NCBI RefSeq assembly: GCF_008039615.1
Contig: NZ_VDUZ01000002.1
Span: 186,001-250,000 of the forward strand
Direction: 5' to 3'
DNA length: 64,000 nucleotides
Source: Vineibacter terrae
GTDB lineage: Bacteria; Pseudomonadota; Alphaproteobacteria; Reyranellales; Reyranellaceae
A model generated the notes under the pieces. It did not search any database, had not been told where the DNA came from, and saw only the letters and a program-made list of their open reading frames with translations. The position numbers and the translations under genes are program-made. How positions within the stretch are numbered: position 1 is the stretch's first letter; each line of letters begins with the position of its first letter. Of this stretch, positions 36,505 to 46,500 are shown piece after piece.

Positions 36505-38466
36505 ATGAGGCTGGAGACGACCGCCGCCGCGACGGCCGAGACGTTCCCGCAGATCCTCGCGCGCAACGCCCGGCAATGGGGCGACCTTCCGGCCTATCGC
36601 GAGAAGGACTACGGCATCTGGCAGACTCATACGTGGCGGCAGGTCCACGACCAGACGCGCGCCTTCGCCGCCGGCCTGGCGTCGCTGGGCTTCGGGCGCG
36701 GCGACAAGCTGATCATCGTCGGCGACAACCGGCCGCGGCTGTACTGGGCGATGAACGCGGCGCAGATGCTGGGCGGCATCCCGGTGCCGGTCTACCAGGA
36801 CTCCGTGGCGGCCGAGATGGCCTATGTCGTGGAGCATGCCGAGGCCCGCTTCGCGCTGGCCGAGGACCAGGAGCAGATCGACAAGCTGCTGGAGATCCGG
36901 GCCCAGGTGTCGGGCCTGCGCACACTGATCTACGAGGATGGGCGCGGCCTGGGCGGCTATGACGGGCTGCTGTCCTACGACCAGGTGCAGCAGAACGGCC
37001 GGGCGCTGATGGCGGCGAAGCCCGATTTCCTGGACACCGAGATCGCCAAGGGCAAGGGCAGCGACTCGTCGGTCATGCTCTACACCTCGGGCACCACCGG
37101 GCGCCCCAAGGGCGTGGTGCTGACCTACGACAACCTGCGCAGGAGCGCCGAGAACGCCGCCCGCATCGAGGGCCTCGGCGAGCGCGACGAGCTGCTGTGC
37201 TACCTGCCCATGGCCTGGGTCGGCGACCACATCTTCTCCTACGCCCAGGGGCTGATCACGGGCCTCACCGTCAACTGCCCGGAATCGGCGGCCACGGTGC
37301 AGACCGACCTGCGCGAGATCGGCCCGACCTACTACTTCGCGCCGCCGCGCATCCTGGAGAACATCATCACCAACGTGATGATCCGCATGGAGGATGCCGG
37401 CGCGCTCAAGCGCTGGATGTTCCGCGCCTTCATGGCGCTGGCGCGGCGGGTCGGCGGCGACCTGCTCGACGGCCGGCCGGTGGGCCTGGCCGACCGCCTG
37501 CTCTACCGGCTCGGCGACCTGCTGGTCTACGGCCCGCTGAAGAACACGCTGGGCCTGTCGCGCGTGCGCATCGCCTACACCGCCGGCGAGGCCGTGGGCC
37601 CCGACATCTTCAACTTCTACCGCTCGCTCGGCATCAACATGAAGCAGCTCTACGGCCAGACCGAGGCGAGCGTGTTCGTCACCATCCATCCCAACCGCGA
37701 CGTGCGCCTGGACACCGTAGGCAAGACCGTGCCGGACGTCGAGCTGCGCATCGCCGACAACGGCGAGGTGCTGTTCCGCGGCCCCGGCGTGTTCCACGAA
37801 TACTACAAGAACCCCGAGGCGACGGCCGAGACCAAGACGGCCGACGGCTGGGTGCATTCCGGCGACGCGGGATATGTCGACGACGACGGCCATCTGCACA
37901 TCATCGACCGCGCCAAGGATGTCGGCCGTCTCACCGACGGCACGCTGTTCGCGCCCAAGTTCATCGAGAACAAGCTGAAATTCTTCCCGCACATCAACGA
38001 GGCGGTGGCCTTCGGCGACACGCGCGACTTCGTCACCGCCTTCATCAACATCGACCTGACGGCGGTCGGCAACTGGGCCGAACGGCACGACGTCGCCTAT
38101 GCCAGCTACCAGGAGCTGGCGGGCAAGAAGGAGGTCTACGACCTCATCGCCGACGCGGTGGCGCAGGTCAACCGCGACCTCGCCCACGATCCGCGCATGG
38201 AAGGCGCGCAGGTCCAGCGCTTCCTGATCCTGCCCAAGCTGCTGGACGCCGACGACGGCGAGCTGACGCGCACGCGCAAGGTGCGGCGCGGCTTCATCGC
38301 CGAGCGCTATGCGGCGCTGATCGCGGCGCTCTACGGCGGCAGGACGACCGTGCATTTCCGCACCGAGGTGACGTTCGAGGACGGCCGCAAGGGCATGGTC
38401 GAAGGCGATGTCGCGATCCGCGACATGGACACCGCCCGGCCGGCGCCGGCGCGACGGGCGGCCTGA
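36505..38466 (+). CDS. AMP-dependent acyl-CoA synthetase (long-chain FadD15-like)
   Basis: A 653-residue adenylate-forming ligase. The P-loop signature SSVMLYTSGTTGRPKGVV, the A5 motif QLYGQTEASVFV and the A7 motif GWVHSGDAGYVDDDGHLHIIDRAKD are clear. Length and the long C-terminal domain fit bacterial long-chain fatty-acid ligases. It activates a carboxylic acid to its CoA thioester. GGGAGG lies upstream of the ATG. The following HAAT-type ABC genes start 5 bp after its stop, so it is probably the first gene of that operon and may act on the imported substrate. Confidence 0.94.
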   Translation: MRLETTAAATAETFPQILARNARQWGDLPAYREKDYGIWQTHTWRQVHDQTRAFAAGLASLGFGRGDKLIIVGDNRPRLYWAMNAAQMLGGIPVPVYQDSVAAEMAYVVEHAEARFALAEDQEQIDKLLEIRAQVSGLRTLIYEDGRGLGGYDGLLSYDQVQQNGRALMAAKPDFLDTEIAKGKGSDSSVMLYTSGTTGRPKGVVLTYDNLRRSAENAARIEGLGERDELLCYLPMAWVGDHIFSYAQGLITGLTVNCPESAATVQTDLREIGPTYYFAPPRILENIITNVMIRMEDAGALKRWMFRAFMALARRVGGDLLDGRPVGLADRLLYRLGDLLVYGPLKNTLGLSRVRIAYTAGEAVGPDIFNFYRSLGINMKQLYGQTEASVFVTIHPNRDVRLDTVGKTVPDVELRIADNGEVLFRGPGVFHEYYKNPEATAETKTADGWVHSGDAGYVDDDGHLHIIDRAKDVGRLTDGTLFAPKFIENKLKFFPHINEAVAFGDTRDFVTAFINIDLTAVGNWAERHDVAYASYQELAGKKEVYDLIADAVAQVNRDLAHDPRMEGAQVQRFLILPKLLDADDGELTRTRKVRRGFIAERYAALIAALYGGRTTVHFRTEVTFEDGRKGMVEGDVAIRDMDTARPAPARRAA

Positions 38467-38471
38467 GCGCC

Positions 38472-39263
38472 ATGGCGCGCGCCGCCCACGCGACCGGCGA
38501 GGTCCTGCTGTCGCTCGAGAACATCTCGCTGCGCTTCGGCGGCGTGAAGGCGCTCACCGACATCAGCTTCGACATCCGCAAGGGCGAGATCCGCGCCATC
38601 ATCGGCCCCAACGGCGCCGGCAAGTCGTCGATGCTGAACTGCATCAACGGCTTCTACCACCCGCAGGAAGGCCGCATCACCTACAAGGGCGTCACGCGCC
38701 GGCAGATGCGCCCGCACCAGGCCGCCGAGCAGGGCATCGCCCGCACCTTCCAGAACATCGCGCTGTTCAAGGGCATGTCGACGCTCGACAACATCATGAC
38801 CGGCCGCAACCTGCGCATGAAGACGGGATTGCTGGCCCAGGCGCTGCACTGGGGGCCGGCGCAGCGCGAGGAGAACGAGCACCGCGCCTTCGTCGAGCGC
38901 ATCATCGACTTCCTCGAGATCCAGCATATCCGCAAGGTGCCGGTGGGCCGCCTTCCCTACGGCCTGCAGAAGCGGGTCGAGCTGGGCCGCGCGCTGGCGG
39001 CCGAGCCGGAGCTGCTGCTGCTCGACGAGCCGATGGCGGGCATGAACCTCGAGGAGAAGCAGGACATGTGCCGCTTCGTGCTCGACGTCAACGACCAGTT
39101 CGGCACCACCATCTGCCTGATCGAGCACGACATGGGCGTGGTGATGGACATCTCCGACCGCGTCGTGGTGCTCGACTACGGCAAGAAGATCGGCGACGGC
39201 ACGCCGGACGAGGTCAAGGCGAGCCCCGACGTGATCGCCGCCTATCTCGGGACCAGCCACTGA
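38472..39263 (+). CDS. livG: HAAT-family ABC transporter ATP-binding protein (LivG-like)
   Basis: A 263-residue ATPase with Walker A GPNGAGKS (45-52), a variant signature LPYGLQKRVELGRAL and Walker B LLLLDEPMAGMN. The NGFYHPQEG stretch and ARTFQNIALF are typical of LivG subunits. It is 5 bp after the acyl-CoA ligase and followed two bases later by the permease, consistent with an operon. Together with LivF it powers an importer for an amino or organic acid. Confidence 0.95.
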   Translation: MARAAHATGEVLLSLENISLRFGGVKALTDISFDIRKGEIRAIIGPNGAGKSSMLNCINGFYHPQEGRITYKGVTRRQMRPHQAAEQGIARTFQNIALFKGMSTLDNIMTGRNLRMKTGLLAQALHWGPAQREENEHRAFVERIIDFLEIQHIRKVPVGRLPYGLQKRVELGRALAAEPELLLLDEPMAGMNLEEKQDMCRFVLDVNDQFGTTICLIEHDMGVVMDISDRVVVLDYGKKIGDGTPDEVKASPDVIAAYLGTSH

Positions 39264-39264
39264 C

Positions 39265-40473
39265 ATGAGAGCCTCGCGCGAACACACCATCATCGCCGCG
39301 CTTTGTGCCGCCCTCGTCGTGCTCATGCTGACGCCCTTGCTGCGCGACAGCGTGCGGCTGCAGGACTGGCTCGAAACCCTGCTCGGCGGCCTGCTGACCG
39401 GCGTGCTCTATTCGCTGGTGGCGCTGGGCTTCGTCCTGATCTTCAAGGCCTCGGGCGTCTTCAACTTCGCCCAGGGCGCGATGGTGCTGTTCGCGGCATT
39501 GACCCTGGCGCAGCTGTCCGGTGCCAAGGACGTGGCCACGGCGTCGTTCGTCGGCGCCGGCGCCGTCGTGGCCGGCACCGCGGGGCTGCTGGCGCTGGCC
39601 GGCTGGCACCGCGCCCGCGCGGCGCGCGAGTCGCGACCGCCCGGCGCCCGGCTGCAGGTGTCGATCGGCCTTGCCTGCGCCGTGCTGGGCGGGGTGCTGG
39701 CGGCCGCCTTCAGCGGCCGGGGCTGGCCGATGTGGCTGGCGCTGCCGGCCACCGCCCTGGTCATGGTGGCGCTGGCCTACGGCATCGAGCGCCTGGTGCT
39801 GCGCCGCCTGGTCAACCAGGAAGGCATCATCCTGTTCATGGCGACGCTGGGCATCGCGCATTTCATCGACGGCGCCGGCCAGACGATCTGGGGCAGCGAC
39901 ATCTACAAGGTCGATCTCGGGCTGCCGAAGGATCCGATCTTCCTGCTGTCGGGCGTGTTCGAGGGCGGGCTGCTGGTCGAGCCCACCGACCTCATCGCCG
40001 CCGGCATCGCCGGCGCCCTGGTGATCAGCCTGGCGTTGTTCTTCCAGAAGACGCGCACCGGCCGCGCGCTGCGCGCCGTGGCCGACGATCACGCCGCCGC
40101 CCAGTCGGTCGGCATCCCGCTGAACCAGATCTGGCTGGTGGTGTGGACGGTGTCGGGCCTGGTGGCGCTGGTCGCCGGCATGATCTGGGGCGCCAAGCTG
40201 GGCGTGCAGTTCTCGATCTCGCTGATCGCGCTGAAGGCGCTGCCGGTGCTGATCCTGGGCGGCTTCACGTCGGTGCCGGGCGCCATCATCGGCGGCCTGA
40301 TCATCGGCGCCGGCGAGAAGCTGTCGGAAGTCTTCCTCAGCCCGGTGCTGGCCAAGACCTTCGACCTCGCCGGCGGCGGCATCGAGAACTGGTTCGCCTA
40401 CATGCTGGCCCTGGTCTTCCTGATGGTTCGGCCGCAGGGCCTGTTCGGCGAGCGGATCATCGAGCGGGTCTGA
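39265..40473 (+). CDS. livH: HAAT-family ABC transporter permease (LivH-like)
   Basis: A 402-residue inner-membrane permease. The conserved LivH parts are present: GVLYSLVALGFVLIFKASGVFNFAQGAM near the start, the coupling-helix region TRTGRALRAVADDHAAAQSVGI, and VLILGGFTSVPGAIIGGLIIG. It is about 100 residues longer than E. coli LivH because of an extra hydrophobic and Arg-rich section (about 80-170) between TM2 and TM3, a feature of the aromatic/organic-acid branch of these transporters. Begins one base after the livG stop. Confidence 0.94.
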   Translation: MRASREHTIIAALCAALVVLMLTPLLRDSVRLQDWLETLLGGLLTGVLYSLVALGFVLIFKASGVFNFAQGAMVLFAALTLAQLSGAKDVATASFVGAGAVVAGTAGLLALAGWHRARAARESRPPGARLQVSIGLACAVLGGVLAAAFSGRGWPMWLALPATALVMVALAYGIERLVLRRLVNQEGIILFMATLGIAHFIDGAGQTIWGSDIYKVDLGLPKDPIFLLSGVFEGGLLVEPTDLIAAGIAGALVISLALFFQKTRTGRALRAVADDHAAAQSVGIPLNQIWLVVWTVSGLVALVAGMIWGAKLGVQFSISLIALKALPVLILGGFTSVPGAIIGGLIIGAGEKLSEVFLSPVLAKTFDLAGGGIENWFAYMLALVFLMVRPQGLFGERIIERV

Positions 40474-40489
40474 GCGGAGGAGTCGTATC

Positions 40490-41575
40490 GTGCTGTACCG
40501 CGAAGCCGGCCAGTTCAAGACCAGCTACAGCGCCGACCAGGCGATCTTCCCGATCCTGCAGGACCGGCTGTTCGTGATCGCCCTCATCGTGCTGGCGTTC
40601 CTGGCTCCCGTGGCCCTCGCCGCCGCCGCGCCGGGCCTGGCGCAATACCTCTTCACTGAGATCCTGATCCCGTTCCTCGTCTTCTCGCTGGCCGCCGTCG
40701 GCCTGAACATCCTGGTGGGCTATTGCGGCCAGGTCTCGCTGGGCACCGGCGGGTTCATGGCGGTGGGCGCCTACGCCGCCTATAACCTGTGGCTGCGCGT
40801 GCCGCTGGTGAACGACCTCATCATCGTGTTCCTGTTCGGCGGCCTGATGGCGGCCGCGGTGGGCATCCTGTTCGGCCTGCCGTCGTTGCGCATCAAGGGC
40901 TTTTACCTCGCCGTCGCCACGCTGGCCGCCCAGTTCTTCCTGGACTGGATCGTCGCGCGCGTGAAATGGCTGACCAACTACTCGTCGTCCGGCTCGGTCG
41001 CCGTCGGCAACCTCACCGTCCTGGGCATCCCCATCGACACGCCGATGGCGCGCTACCTCGTCATCCTGGCCGTGGTCGTGGTGCTGACCCTGGTGGCCAA
41101 GAACCTGGTGCGCGGCCATATCGGCCGGTCGTGGATGGCGATCCGCGACATGGACATCGCGGCCGAGATCATCGGCTTCCGGCCATTGCGCACCAAGCTG
41201 CTGGCCTTCGCCGTCAGCTCCTTCTATGTCGGCGTCGCCGGCGCCATGTACGGCTTCCTGCGGCTGGGCGCCTGGGAACCCCTGGCCTTCGACATCAACC
41301 GCTCCTTCGCCATCCTGTTCATGGTGATCATCGGCGGGCTGGGCTCTATCCTGGGCAGCTTCCTGGGCGCCGCCTTCATCGTGCTGACGCCGATCATGCT
41401 GAACCAGCTGCCCGGCTGGCTGGGCCTGCACATGTCGACGGCGCTGATCAGCCACCTGGAGTTCATGATCTTCGGCGTGATGATCGTCTTCTTCCTGATC
41501 GTCGAGCCGCATGGCCTGGCCCGCCTGTGGGCGATCGCCAAGGAGAAGCTGCGGCTGTGGCCGTTCCCGCACTGA
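40490..41575 (+). CDS. livM: HAAT-family ABC transporter permease (LivM-like)
   Basis: A 361-residue permease that forms the channel with LivH. It contains VGLNILVGYCGQVSLGTGGFMAVGAYAAY, the coupling helix GRSWMAIRDMDIAAEIIGF, and LGSILGSFLGAAFIVL. Translation starts at a GTG with GGAGGAG upstream; no ATG is available nearby. Sixteen bases follow livH. Confidence 0.95.
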   Translation: MLYREAGQFKTSYSADQAIFPILQDRLFVIALIVLAFLAPVALAAAAPGLAQYLFTEILIPFLVFSLAAVGLNILVGYCGQVSLGTGGFMAVGAYAAYNLWLRVPLVNDLIIVFLFGGLMAAAVGILFGLPSLRIKGFYLAVATLAAQFFLDWIVARVKWLTNYSSSGSVAVGNLTVLGIPIDTPMARYLVILAVVVVLTLVAKNLVRGHIGRSWMAIRDMDIAAEIIGFRPLRTKLLAFAVSSFYVGVAGAMYGFLRLGAWEPLAFDINRSFAILFMVIIGGLGSILGSFLGAAFIVLTPIMLNQLPGWLGLHMSTALISHLEFMIFGVMIVFFLIVEPHGLARLWAIAKEKLRLWPFPH

Positions 41576-41717
41576 GACGCGGGCAAGACAGTCCGGCGGC
41601 CCGCGCCGGCACCAAGGATTGTTGCACGCCTGTGCTGATGACTGGCGGGCAGCATCGGAGCGCAGTACCGTACCGGCAGGACGGCCCAGCCGTCAGGCGT
41701 ACCAAAGGAGGAACGTG

Positions 41718-43040
41718 ATGAGATGGGGTAAGTTGGCGTTCGTCGGCGCGGCGCTGGCCGCCAGCGGCCTGACGTTCGCCGGACCGGCCAGCGCGCAGAA
41801 CGAGCAGTTCATCCCCGGCCTGGTTTACCGCACCGGCGCCTACGCGCCCAACGGCATCCCGTGGGCCAACGGCGTCGCCGACTACTACAACCTGATCAAC
41901 GAGCGCGACGGCGGCATCAACGGCGTGAAGATCCTCTACGAGGAGTGCGAGACGGCCTACGCCACCGACCGCGGCGTGGAATGCTACGAGCGCCTGAAGG
42001 GCAAGGGCAGCGGCGCACCCTTCGTCAACCCGCTGTCGACGGGCATCACCTTCGCGCTGATCGAGAAGGCGCCGGTCGACAAGATCCCGGTGATCTCGAT
42101 GGGCTACGGCCGTTCGGAATCACGCGACGGCAGCGTCTTCCCCTGGGTCTTCCCGCTGCTCGGCACCTACTGGTCGGCCGCCGACATCATCGTGCAGCAT
42201 ATCGCCAAGAAGGAAGGCGGCCTGGACAAGCTGAAGGGCAAGAAGATCGTGCTGGTCTACCACGACTCGCCCTACGGCAAGGAGCCGATCGCGCTGCTGA
42301 CGGAACGCGCCAAGATGCACGGCTTCGAGTTCACGCCGCTGCCGGTCACGCATCCCGGCGTCGAGCAGAAGGCGACGTGGCTGCAGATCCGCCAGAGCCG
42401 CCCCGACTACGTGCTGCTGTGGGGCTGGGGCGTGATGAACTCGACCGCGATCAAGGAGGCGGCGGCCGTGGGCTTCCCGCGCGAGAAGATGTACGGCGTG
42501 TGGTGGTCGGGCGCCGAGCCGGACGTGCGGCCGGCGGAGGACGGCGCCAAGGGCTACAACGCCGCCATGCTGCAGCACGGCGCCGGCAAGTTCGCCATCC
42601 ACGACGACATCAAGAAGTTCGTGTACGACAAGGGCAAGGGCGCCACGAAGTGGGATGAGGTCGGCGAGGTCCTCTACAACCGCGGCATGATCAACGCCAT
42701 GCTCAACATCGAGGCCCTGCGCATCGCCCAGAAGAAGTTCGGCAACAAGCCGATGACCGGCGAGCAGGCGCGCTGGGGCCTCGAGAACCTCACGCTGACC
42801 GCCGAGGACGTGAAGCGGCTGGGCTTCGAAGGCCTGATCCGGCCGATCAAGGTGTCGTGCGCCGACCACGAGGGCACCCGCGCCGGCCGCATCCAGCAAT
42901 GGGACGGCAAGGAGTGGAAGGTGGTCTCCGACTGGTACGAGTCGGACGACAAGGTGCTCAAGCCGATGGTCGAGGCGGCGGCCAAGAAATACGCCGAGGA
43001 GAAGAAGATCACACCGCGCGACTGCTCGAAGGAGAACTGA
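41718..43040 (+). CDS. HAAT-family ABC transporter substrate-binding protein
   Basis: A 440-residue periplasmic protein with a Sec signal cleaved after PASAQ. It is a two-lobed Peripla_BP_6-type receptor (GLVYRTGAYAPNGIPWANGVADYYNLINERDGGINGVKI, then FALIEKAPVDKIPVISMGYG). It resembles the receptors paired with acyl- or phenylacetate-CoA ligases, not LivJ/LivK of leucine, so an organic acid ligand is likelier. AAAGGAGG lies six bases before the ATG. A 142-bp gap after livM may hold an extra promoter. Confidence 0.93.
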   Translation: MRWGKLAFVGAALAASGLTFAGPASAQNEQFIPGLVYRTGAYAPNGIPWANGVADYYNLINERDGGINGVKILYEECETAYATDRGVECYERLKGKGSGAPFVNPLSTGITFALIEKAPVDKIPVISMGYGRSESRDGSVFPWVFPLLGTYWSAADIIVQHIAKKEGGLDKLKGKKIVLVYHDSPYGKEPIALLTERAKMHGFEFTPLPVTHPGVEQKATWLQIRQSRPDYVLLWGWGVMNSTAIKEAAAVGFPREKMYGVWWSGAEPDVRPAEDGAKGYNAAMLQHGAGKFAIHDDIKKFVYDKGKGATKWDEVGEVLYNRGMINAMLNIEALRIAQKKFGNKPMTGEQARWGLENLTLTAEDVKRLGFEGLIRPIKVSCADHEGTRAGRIQQWDGKEWKVVSDWYESDDKVLKPMVEAAAKKYAEEKKITPRDCSKEN

Positions 43041-43048
43041 GCATCATG

Positions 43049-43199
43049 CCCCTCTCCCCGCGACAGCGGGGAGAGGCTGGGTGAGGGGTAGGAACGACCA
43101 GGCTCTGCTCACGGCAACGGAGTCTGGTCTTTCGTACCCCTCACCTTCCCATCGCTTCGCGATGGGCCCCTTCCTCTCCCCTCTCCCGCGGGGCGAGGA
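43049..43199. repeat. Family B-type palindromic repeat between binding-protein and livF genes
   Basis: A CCTCTCCCCGCGACAGCGGGGAGAGG hairpin, the tail GGCTGGGTGAGGGGT, and an opposite-facing counterpart ending CCCCTCTCCCGCGGGGCGAGG. It lies inside the ABC operon, before the livF ribosome-binding site. Confidence 0.85.
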
Positions 43200-43213
43200 A
43201 ATTGGAGTGGATC

Positions 43214-44050
43214 ATGACTGTCGCCCAAGCATCGCCCGCTGCCGACGCCGCAACACCGATCTTGGCGGTCAGCAATGTCGAGGTGATCTACAACCACGTC
43301 ATCCTGGTGCTGAAGGGCGTGTCGCTGCAGGTGCCGGACGGCGGCATCGTGGCGCTGCTGGGCGCCAACGGCGCCGGCAAGTCGACCACGCTGAAGACCA
43401 TCTCCTGCCTGCTGCGCGCCGAGCGCGGCGACGTGACCAAGGGCACCGTCACCTATCGCGGCGAGCGGGTCGACCAGCTGACGCCCAACGAGCTGGTGCG
43501 CCGCGGCGTGATCCAGGTGATGGAAGGGCGTCACTGCTTCGGCCACCTGACGGTCGAGGAGAACCTGCTGACCGGCGCCTTCATCCACGGCAACAACCGC
43601 CGGCAGACCGCCGAGGACCTCGAGAAGGTCTATCACTACTTCCCGCGGCTCAGGCAGCGCCGCGCCAGCCAGGCCGGCTACACGTCAGGCGGCGAGCAGC
43701 AGATGACGGCGATCGGCCGCGCCCTGATGAGCCGGCCGCGCACCATCCTGCTCGACGAGCCGTCGATGGGCCTGGCGCCGCAGCTGGTCGAGGAGATCTT
43801 CGAGATCGTGCAGCGGCTCAATACCGAGCAGGGCGTCTCGATCCTGCTGGCCGAGCAGAACACCAATGTCGCGCTGAAGTTCGCGCATTACGGCTACATC
43901 CTGGAGAACGGCCGCGTCGTGCTGGACGGCGACGCGGCGGCGCTGCGCGAGAACGAGGATGTGAAGGAGTTCTACCTCGGCATGGCGGGCGAAGGCCGCC
44001 GCAGCTTCAAGGACGTCAAGCACTACCGCCGCCGCAAGCGCTGGCTTTAG
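43214..44050 (+). CDS. livF: HAAT-family ABC transporter ATP-binding protein (LivF-like)
   Basis: A 278-residue ATPase with Walker A GANGAGKST, signature YTSGGEQQMTAIGRALM, Walker B ILLDEPSMGLAP and the LivF-typical VMEGRHCFGHLTVEENL. A basic tail (HYRRRKRWL) ends the protein. GGAG stands seven bases before the ATG; a TTG four codons earlier is unlikely. In related loci a phenylacetate-CoA-ligase-like gene follows directly; here it is 3.3 kb further on. Confidence 0.95.
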   Translation: MTVAQASPAADAATPILAVSNVEVIYNHVILVLKGVSLQVPDGGIVALLGANGAGKSTTLKTISCLLRAERGDVTKGTVTYRGERVDQLTPNELVRRGVIQVMEGRHCFGHLTVEENLLTGAFIHGNNRRQTAEDLEKVYHYFPRLRQRRASQAGYTSGGEQQMTAIGRALMSRPRTILLDEPSMGLAPQLVEEIFEIVQRLNTEQGVSILLAEQNTNVALKFAHYGYILENGRVVLDGDAAALRENEDVKEFYLGMAGEGRRSFKDVKHYRRRKRWL

Positions 44051-44072
44051 CTGTCGACCGCCGCGGCTCGCC

Positions 44073-45164
44073 TCATGGACCGATCACCACGTCGGCGCCG
44101 CCCCCGGTGAACCGGATGCGGGCAAAGTCGCAGGCGCCGTTGCCACGCTGAAACGGACTGAGCGCGATCAGCCAGACACCCACGATCCGCCTGGGGTCAT
44201 CCCCGCCGACCGTCCGGCGATAGTCCTGAAGGATCGGCCGCCTTTCCTCGAGCCAGCGGCCCAGCTCGCCTGTTCCCGAGCGCACGACGACATGGGTCTC
44301 GTGCCTGTCCCACCATGGCAGGGGGCACCGGAAAGCCGTCTCGACCGGCAGGCTGGAGCTCCAGAAATAGGTGAGATCCTGGCCGTTGTCGAACTCGACG
44401 GCGATGGACAGGTAGTCATGCGTCGGCACCTGGTCCTCGGCGACGCCGGATGGCAGCTCCTGGACGCGCCATGCCCACGCGAGGTCGACGCCGTCACCCA
44501 GGGCGAGGTCGACCGGGTGCTTCAGGATGCCTGCATCCGCCCGGCAGCGGCAGACGATGCGCGCCGGCTCGCCGTTTCCGGCGGCCTCGCTGAAGATGCC
44601 GGTCTGGCCGACGCGCCACAGCGCGGACCATCCCTTCGGCACTGGGCGCGCCTGGGCGAGGCGCGCTGCTTCGGCCGCAGCCAAGCCGCTCGCGTCCTGG
44701 CGCGCGAGCGCGCTCAGGCCGACCACCGGATCGCCGACCCACACGACGACGGCAACCGACAGGGCGCCGTCATCGAGCACCGACGCCGGATCGAAGCGTC
44801 CGCTGTCGTCTTCCCACTGCCCGGCGAGGTGGTTGATCAGCCGGAGCGGGCCATCGCGGTCGGCCGTGAAGCTCGTGGTGGCGCCCAGCGCCTTCGCGAT
44901 CGGCCCATCGCCAACCCGATACCACAGCGCCAGGTTGCCCTGGACACCGACATCGAGGTCACGCGAAATCCAGAGCACGCCACATGACAGCAGCGAAACG
45001 CTCTGGCCCTTGAGCAGGTAGATGCCGGTCTCGCGCCAGTCGGCATCCTTGGCGGGCAGCCGCGTGATCACGCTGGCTCTGACGCCATCGCGTGCCCGCT
45101 CCAGCGCGTGTGCCAGAGCAGCCTCGACCCTGTCGTGGTCCTCGAGCTCGATCAGCGTGTTCAT
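44073..45164 (-). CDS. DUF3047-like protein
   Basis: A 363-residue soluble protein. The last ~160 residues resemble DUF3047: LAWAWRVQELPSG, HDYLSIAVEFDNG, YFWSSSLPVE, HVVVRSGTGELGRWLEERRPILQDYRR and RIVGVWLIA, matching the family order of a Trp-rich strand, an acidic turn and the SG..LG.W..E.R block. The N-terminal ~190 residues are not recognised. GGAGGA lies before the second of two ATG codons, so 45164 is the likely start. Divergent from the AraC-type gene at 45303, which may regulate it. Function unknown. Confidence 0.72.
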   Translation of the reverse strand: MNTLIELEDHDRVEAALAHALERARDGVRASVITRLPAKDADWRETGIYLLKGQSVSLLSCGVLWISRDLDVGVQGNLALWYRVGDGPIAKALGATTSFTADRDGPLRLINHLAGQWEDDSGRFDPASVLDDGALSVAVVVWVGDPVVGLSALARQDASGLAAAEAARLAQARPVPKGWSALWRVGQTGIFSEAAGNGEPARIVCRCRADAGILKHPVDLALGDGVDLAWAWRVQELPSGVAEDQVPTHDYLSIAVEFDNGQDLTYFWSSSLPVETAFRCPLPWWDRHETHVVVRSGTGELGRWLEERRPILQDYRRTVGGDDPRRIVGVWLIALSPFQRGNGACDFARIRFTGGGADVVIGP

Positions 45165-45302
45165 CGGCATTCCTCCCGGATCGGCACCGCGGCGGCCTTC
45201 GCGGCCGTGCGTCCTCGCCGCCGGATAGTCGGACGTGCCGCTGCGCTTTGCTTGCCATTTGGTGCCAGCTGCCCGATCCTTCCTGGTGAAACAGGAAGCG
45301 CG

Positions 45303-46316
45303 ATGCTGGGCCTGACCAAGGTGCGGTCCATGGGACCGGTCGCGGACGCGGTGGAGCGGGCCGGCGGCAACGTCGCCCGCGTGTTCCGGCACGCCGATCT
45401 GCCGCTCCAGCTGATCGATCAGCCCGACCAGCTGATCCCGCTGCGCGACCAGCTCTGCCTCGTCGAGCACGCGGCCCGCGAGATCGGCGATCCGGCCTTG
45501 TCGGCGCGACTGTCGCTCGACTGCGGGATCGCGGGACTGGGGCTCTACGGCCAGCGGGTCTTGTCGGCCGCCCGGCTCGACGCCGCGATCTCATGGGCAA
45601 ATGTGTTGATCAGCTCACTACTGCAATCCTCGACACATCTGCAGCTCACCGTCCGTGGCGGCGTGGCGAAGTGGAGCTACGTCGTCACCGACGCTTGCAC
45701 CGTCGGACGGCAGAAGAACGAGATCCTCGCCCTGGGCTACATGCTCGACCTGGGGCGGCAGTTCATGGGTCGGTCATGGGCGCCGACCCGCGGCGTCGTG
45801 TCGGGCCCGATGCTGCAGGCGAGGACAACGCTGGAGATGACCCTCGGCGCCGACCTGTCGCTCGACGCCGTCGCGGGCCTGTGCTTTCCGGCGCCGCAGC
45901 TGGCGACGCCAAATCCGGCCAGATCCGCATGCCCCAACGACGGTTGCGCCGACAACGGCCCGATCGCCGACGACTTCCTCGCCTGCGTCGAGCACCTCAT
46001 ACAATTGAAGCTCCTGGAGAACCGTCCTTCGATCGACTGGATAAGCCACCGGCTGGGCCTGTCACGGCGGTCCTTCCAGCGTCGCCTGTCGGAGCGCGGC
46101 ACGACGTTCGACGCCGTCATGCGCACGACACTCGAGCGCCGCGCCGAAGCGCTGCTCGCCAACGCGGATCGCTCCATATCGCAGATCGCGTACGATCTCG
46201 GCTATGGCGATCCTGCGCACTTCGCCAGGGCGTTCCTGGCGTGGAAAGGCATGTCGCCACGCGCGTGGCGGCAGGGCCTCAGGAGAGGCGTATCCGCTCG
46301 AGCGGTGCTGCACTAG
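45303..46316 (+). CDS. AraC-family transcriptional regulator (OruR/ArgR-like N-terminal domain)
   Basis: A 337-residue regulator. The N-terminal part ([44 protein letters not shown]) fits the arabinose-binding-like domain of OruR-type regulators (PF12625). The C-terminal double HTH is clear: [26 protein letters not shown] and [41 protein letters not shown] stands before the ATG. Its stop codon overlaps the stop of the convergent DUF1328 gene. The divergent DUF3047-like gene is its most likely target. Confidence 0.92.
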   Translation: MLGLTKVRSMGPVADAVERAGGNVARVFRHADLPLQLIDQPDQLIPLRDQLCLVEHAAREIGDPALSARLSLDCGIAGLGLYGQRVLSAARLDAAISWANVLISSLLQSSTHLQLTVRGGVAKWSYVVTDACTVGRQKNEILALGYMLDLGRQFMGRSWAPTRGVVSGPMLQARTTLEMTLGADLSLDAVAGLCFPAPQLATPNPARSACPNDGCADNGPIADDFLACVEHLIQLKLLENRPSIDWISHRLGLSRRSFQRRLSERGTTFDAVMRTTLERRAEALLANADRSISQIAYDLGYGDPAHFARAFLAWKGMSPRAWRQGLRRGVSARAVLH

Positions 46317-46477
46317 CCTCGCCGCATCATCCCCATCACCAGGCTGATCACGAACAGCACCAGGAAGATGAAGAACAGGATGCGGGCGAAATCGGTCGCC
46401 GCCGCAGCGATGCCGCCGAAGCCGAACAAGGCGGCGACGATGGCCACGACCAGGAAGACGATGGTCCATCTGAGCAT
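46313..46477 (-). CDS. DUF1328 small membrane protein (YtjA-like)
   Basis: A 54-residue protein: [20 protein letters not shown], then [33 protein letters not shown]. Two TM helices and the conserved GfggIA..a...ARIlF pattern define DUF1328. GGGAGGA lies before the ATG. It is the last of three small minus-strand membrane-protein genes and overlaps the end of the convergent araC-type gene by 4 bp. Confidence 0.93.
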   Translation of the reverse strand: MLRWTIVFLVVAIVAALFGFGGIAAAATDFARILFFIFLVLFVISLVMGMMRRG

Positions 46478-46500
46478 GAGATCCTCCCTTGAGCGGGATG

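Noticed and set aside
38472-44050. Calling the ABC cluster a leucine/isoleucine/valine importer
   Set aside because: The association with acyl-CoA ligases and the extended LivH favour organic acids; the substrate cannot be read from sequence.
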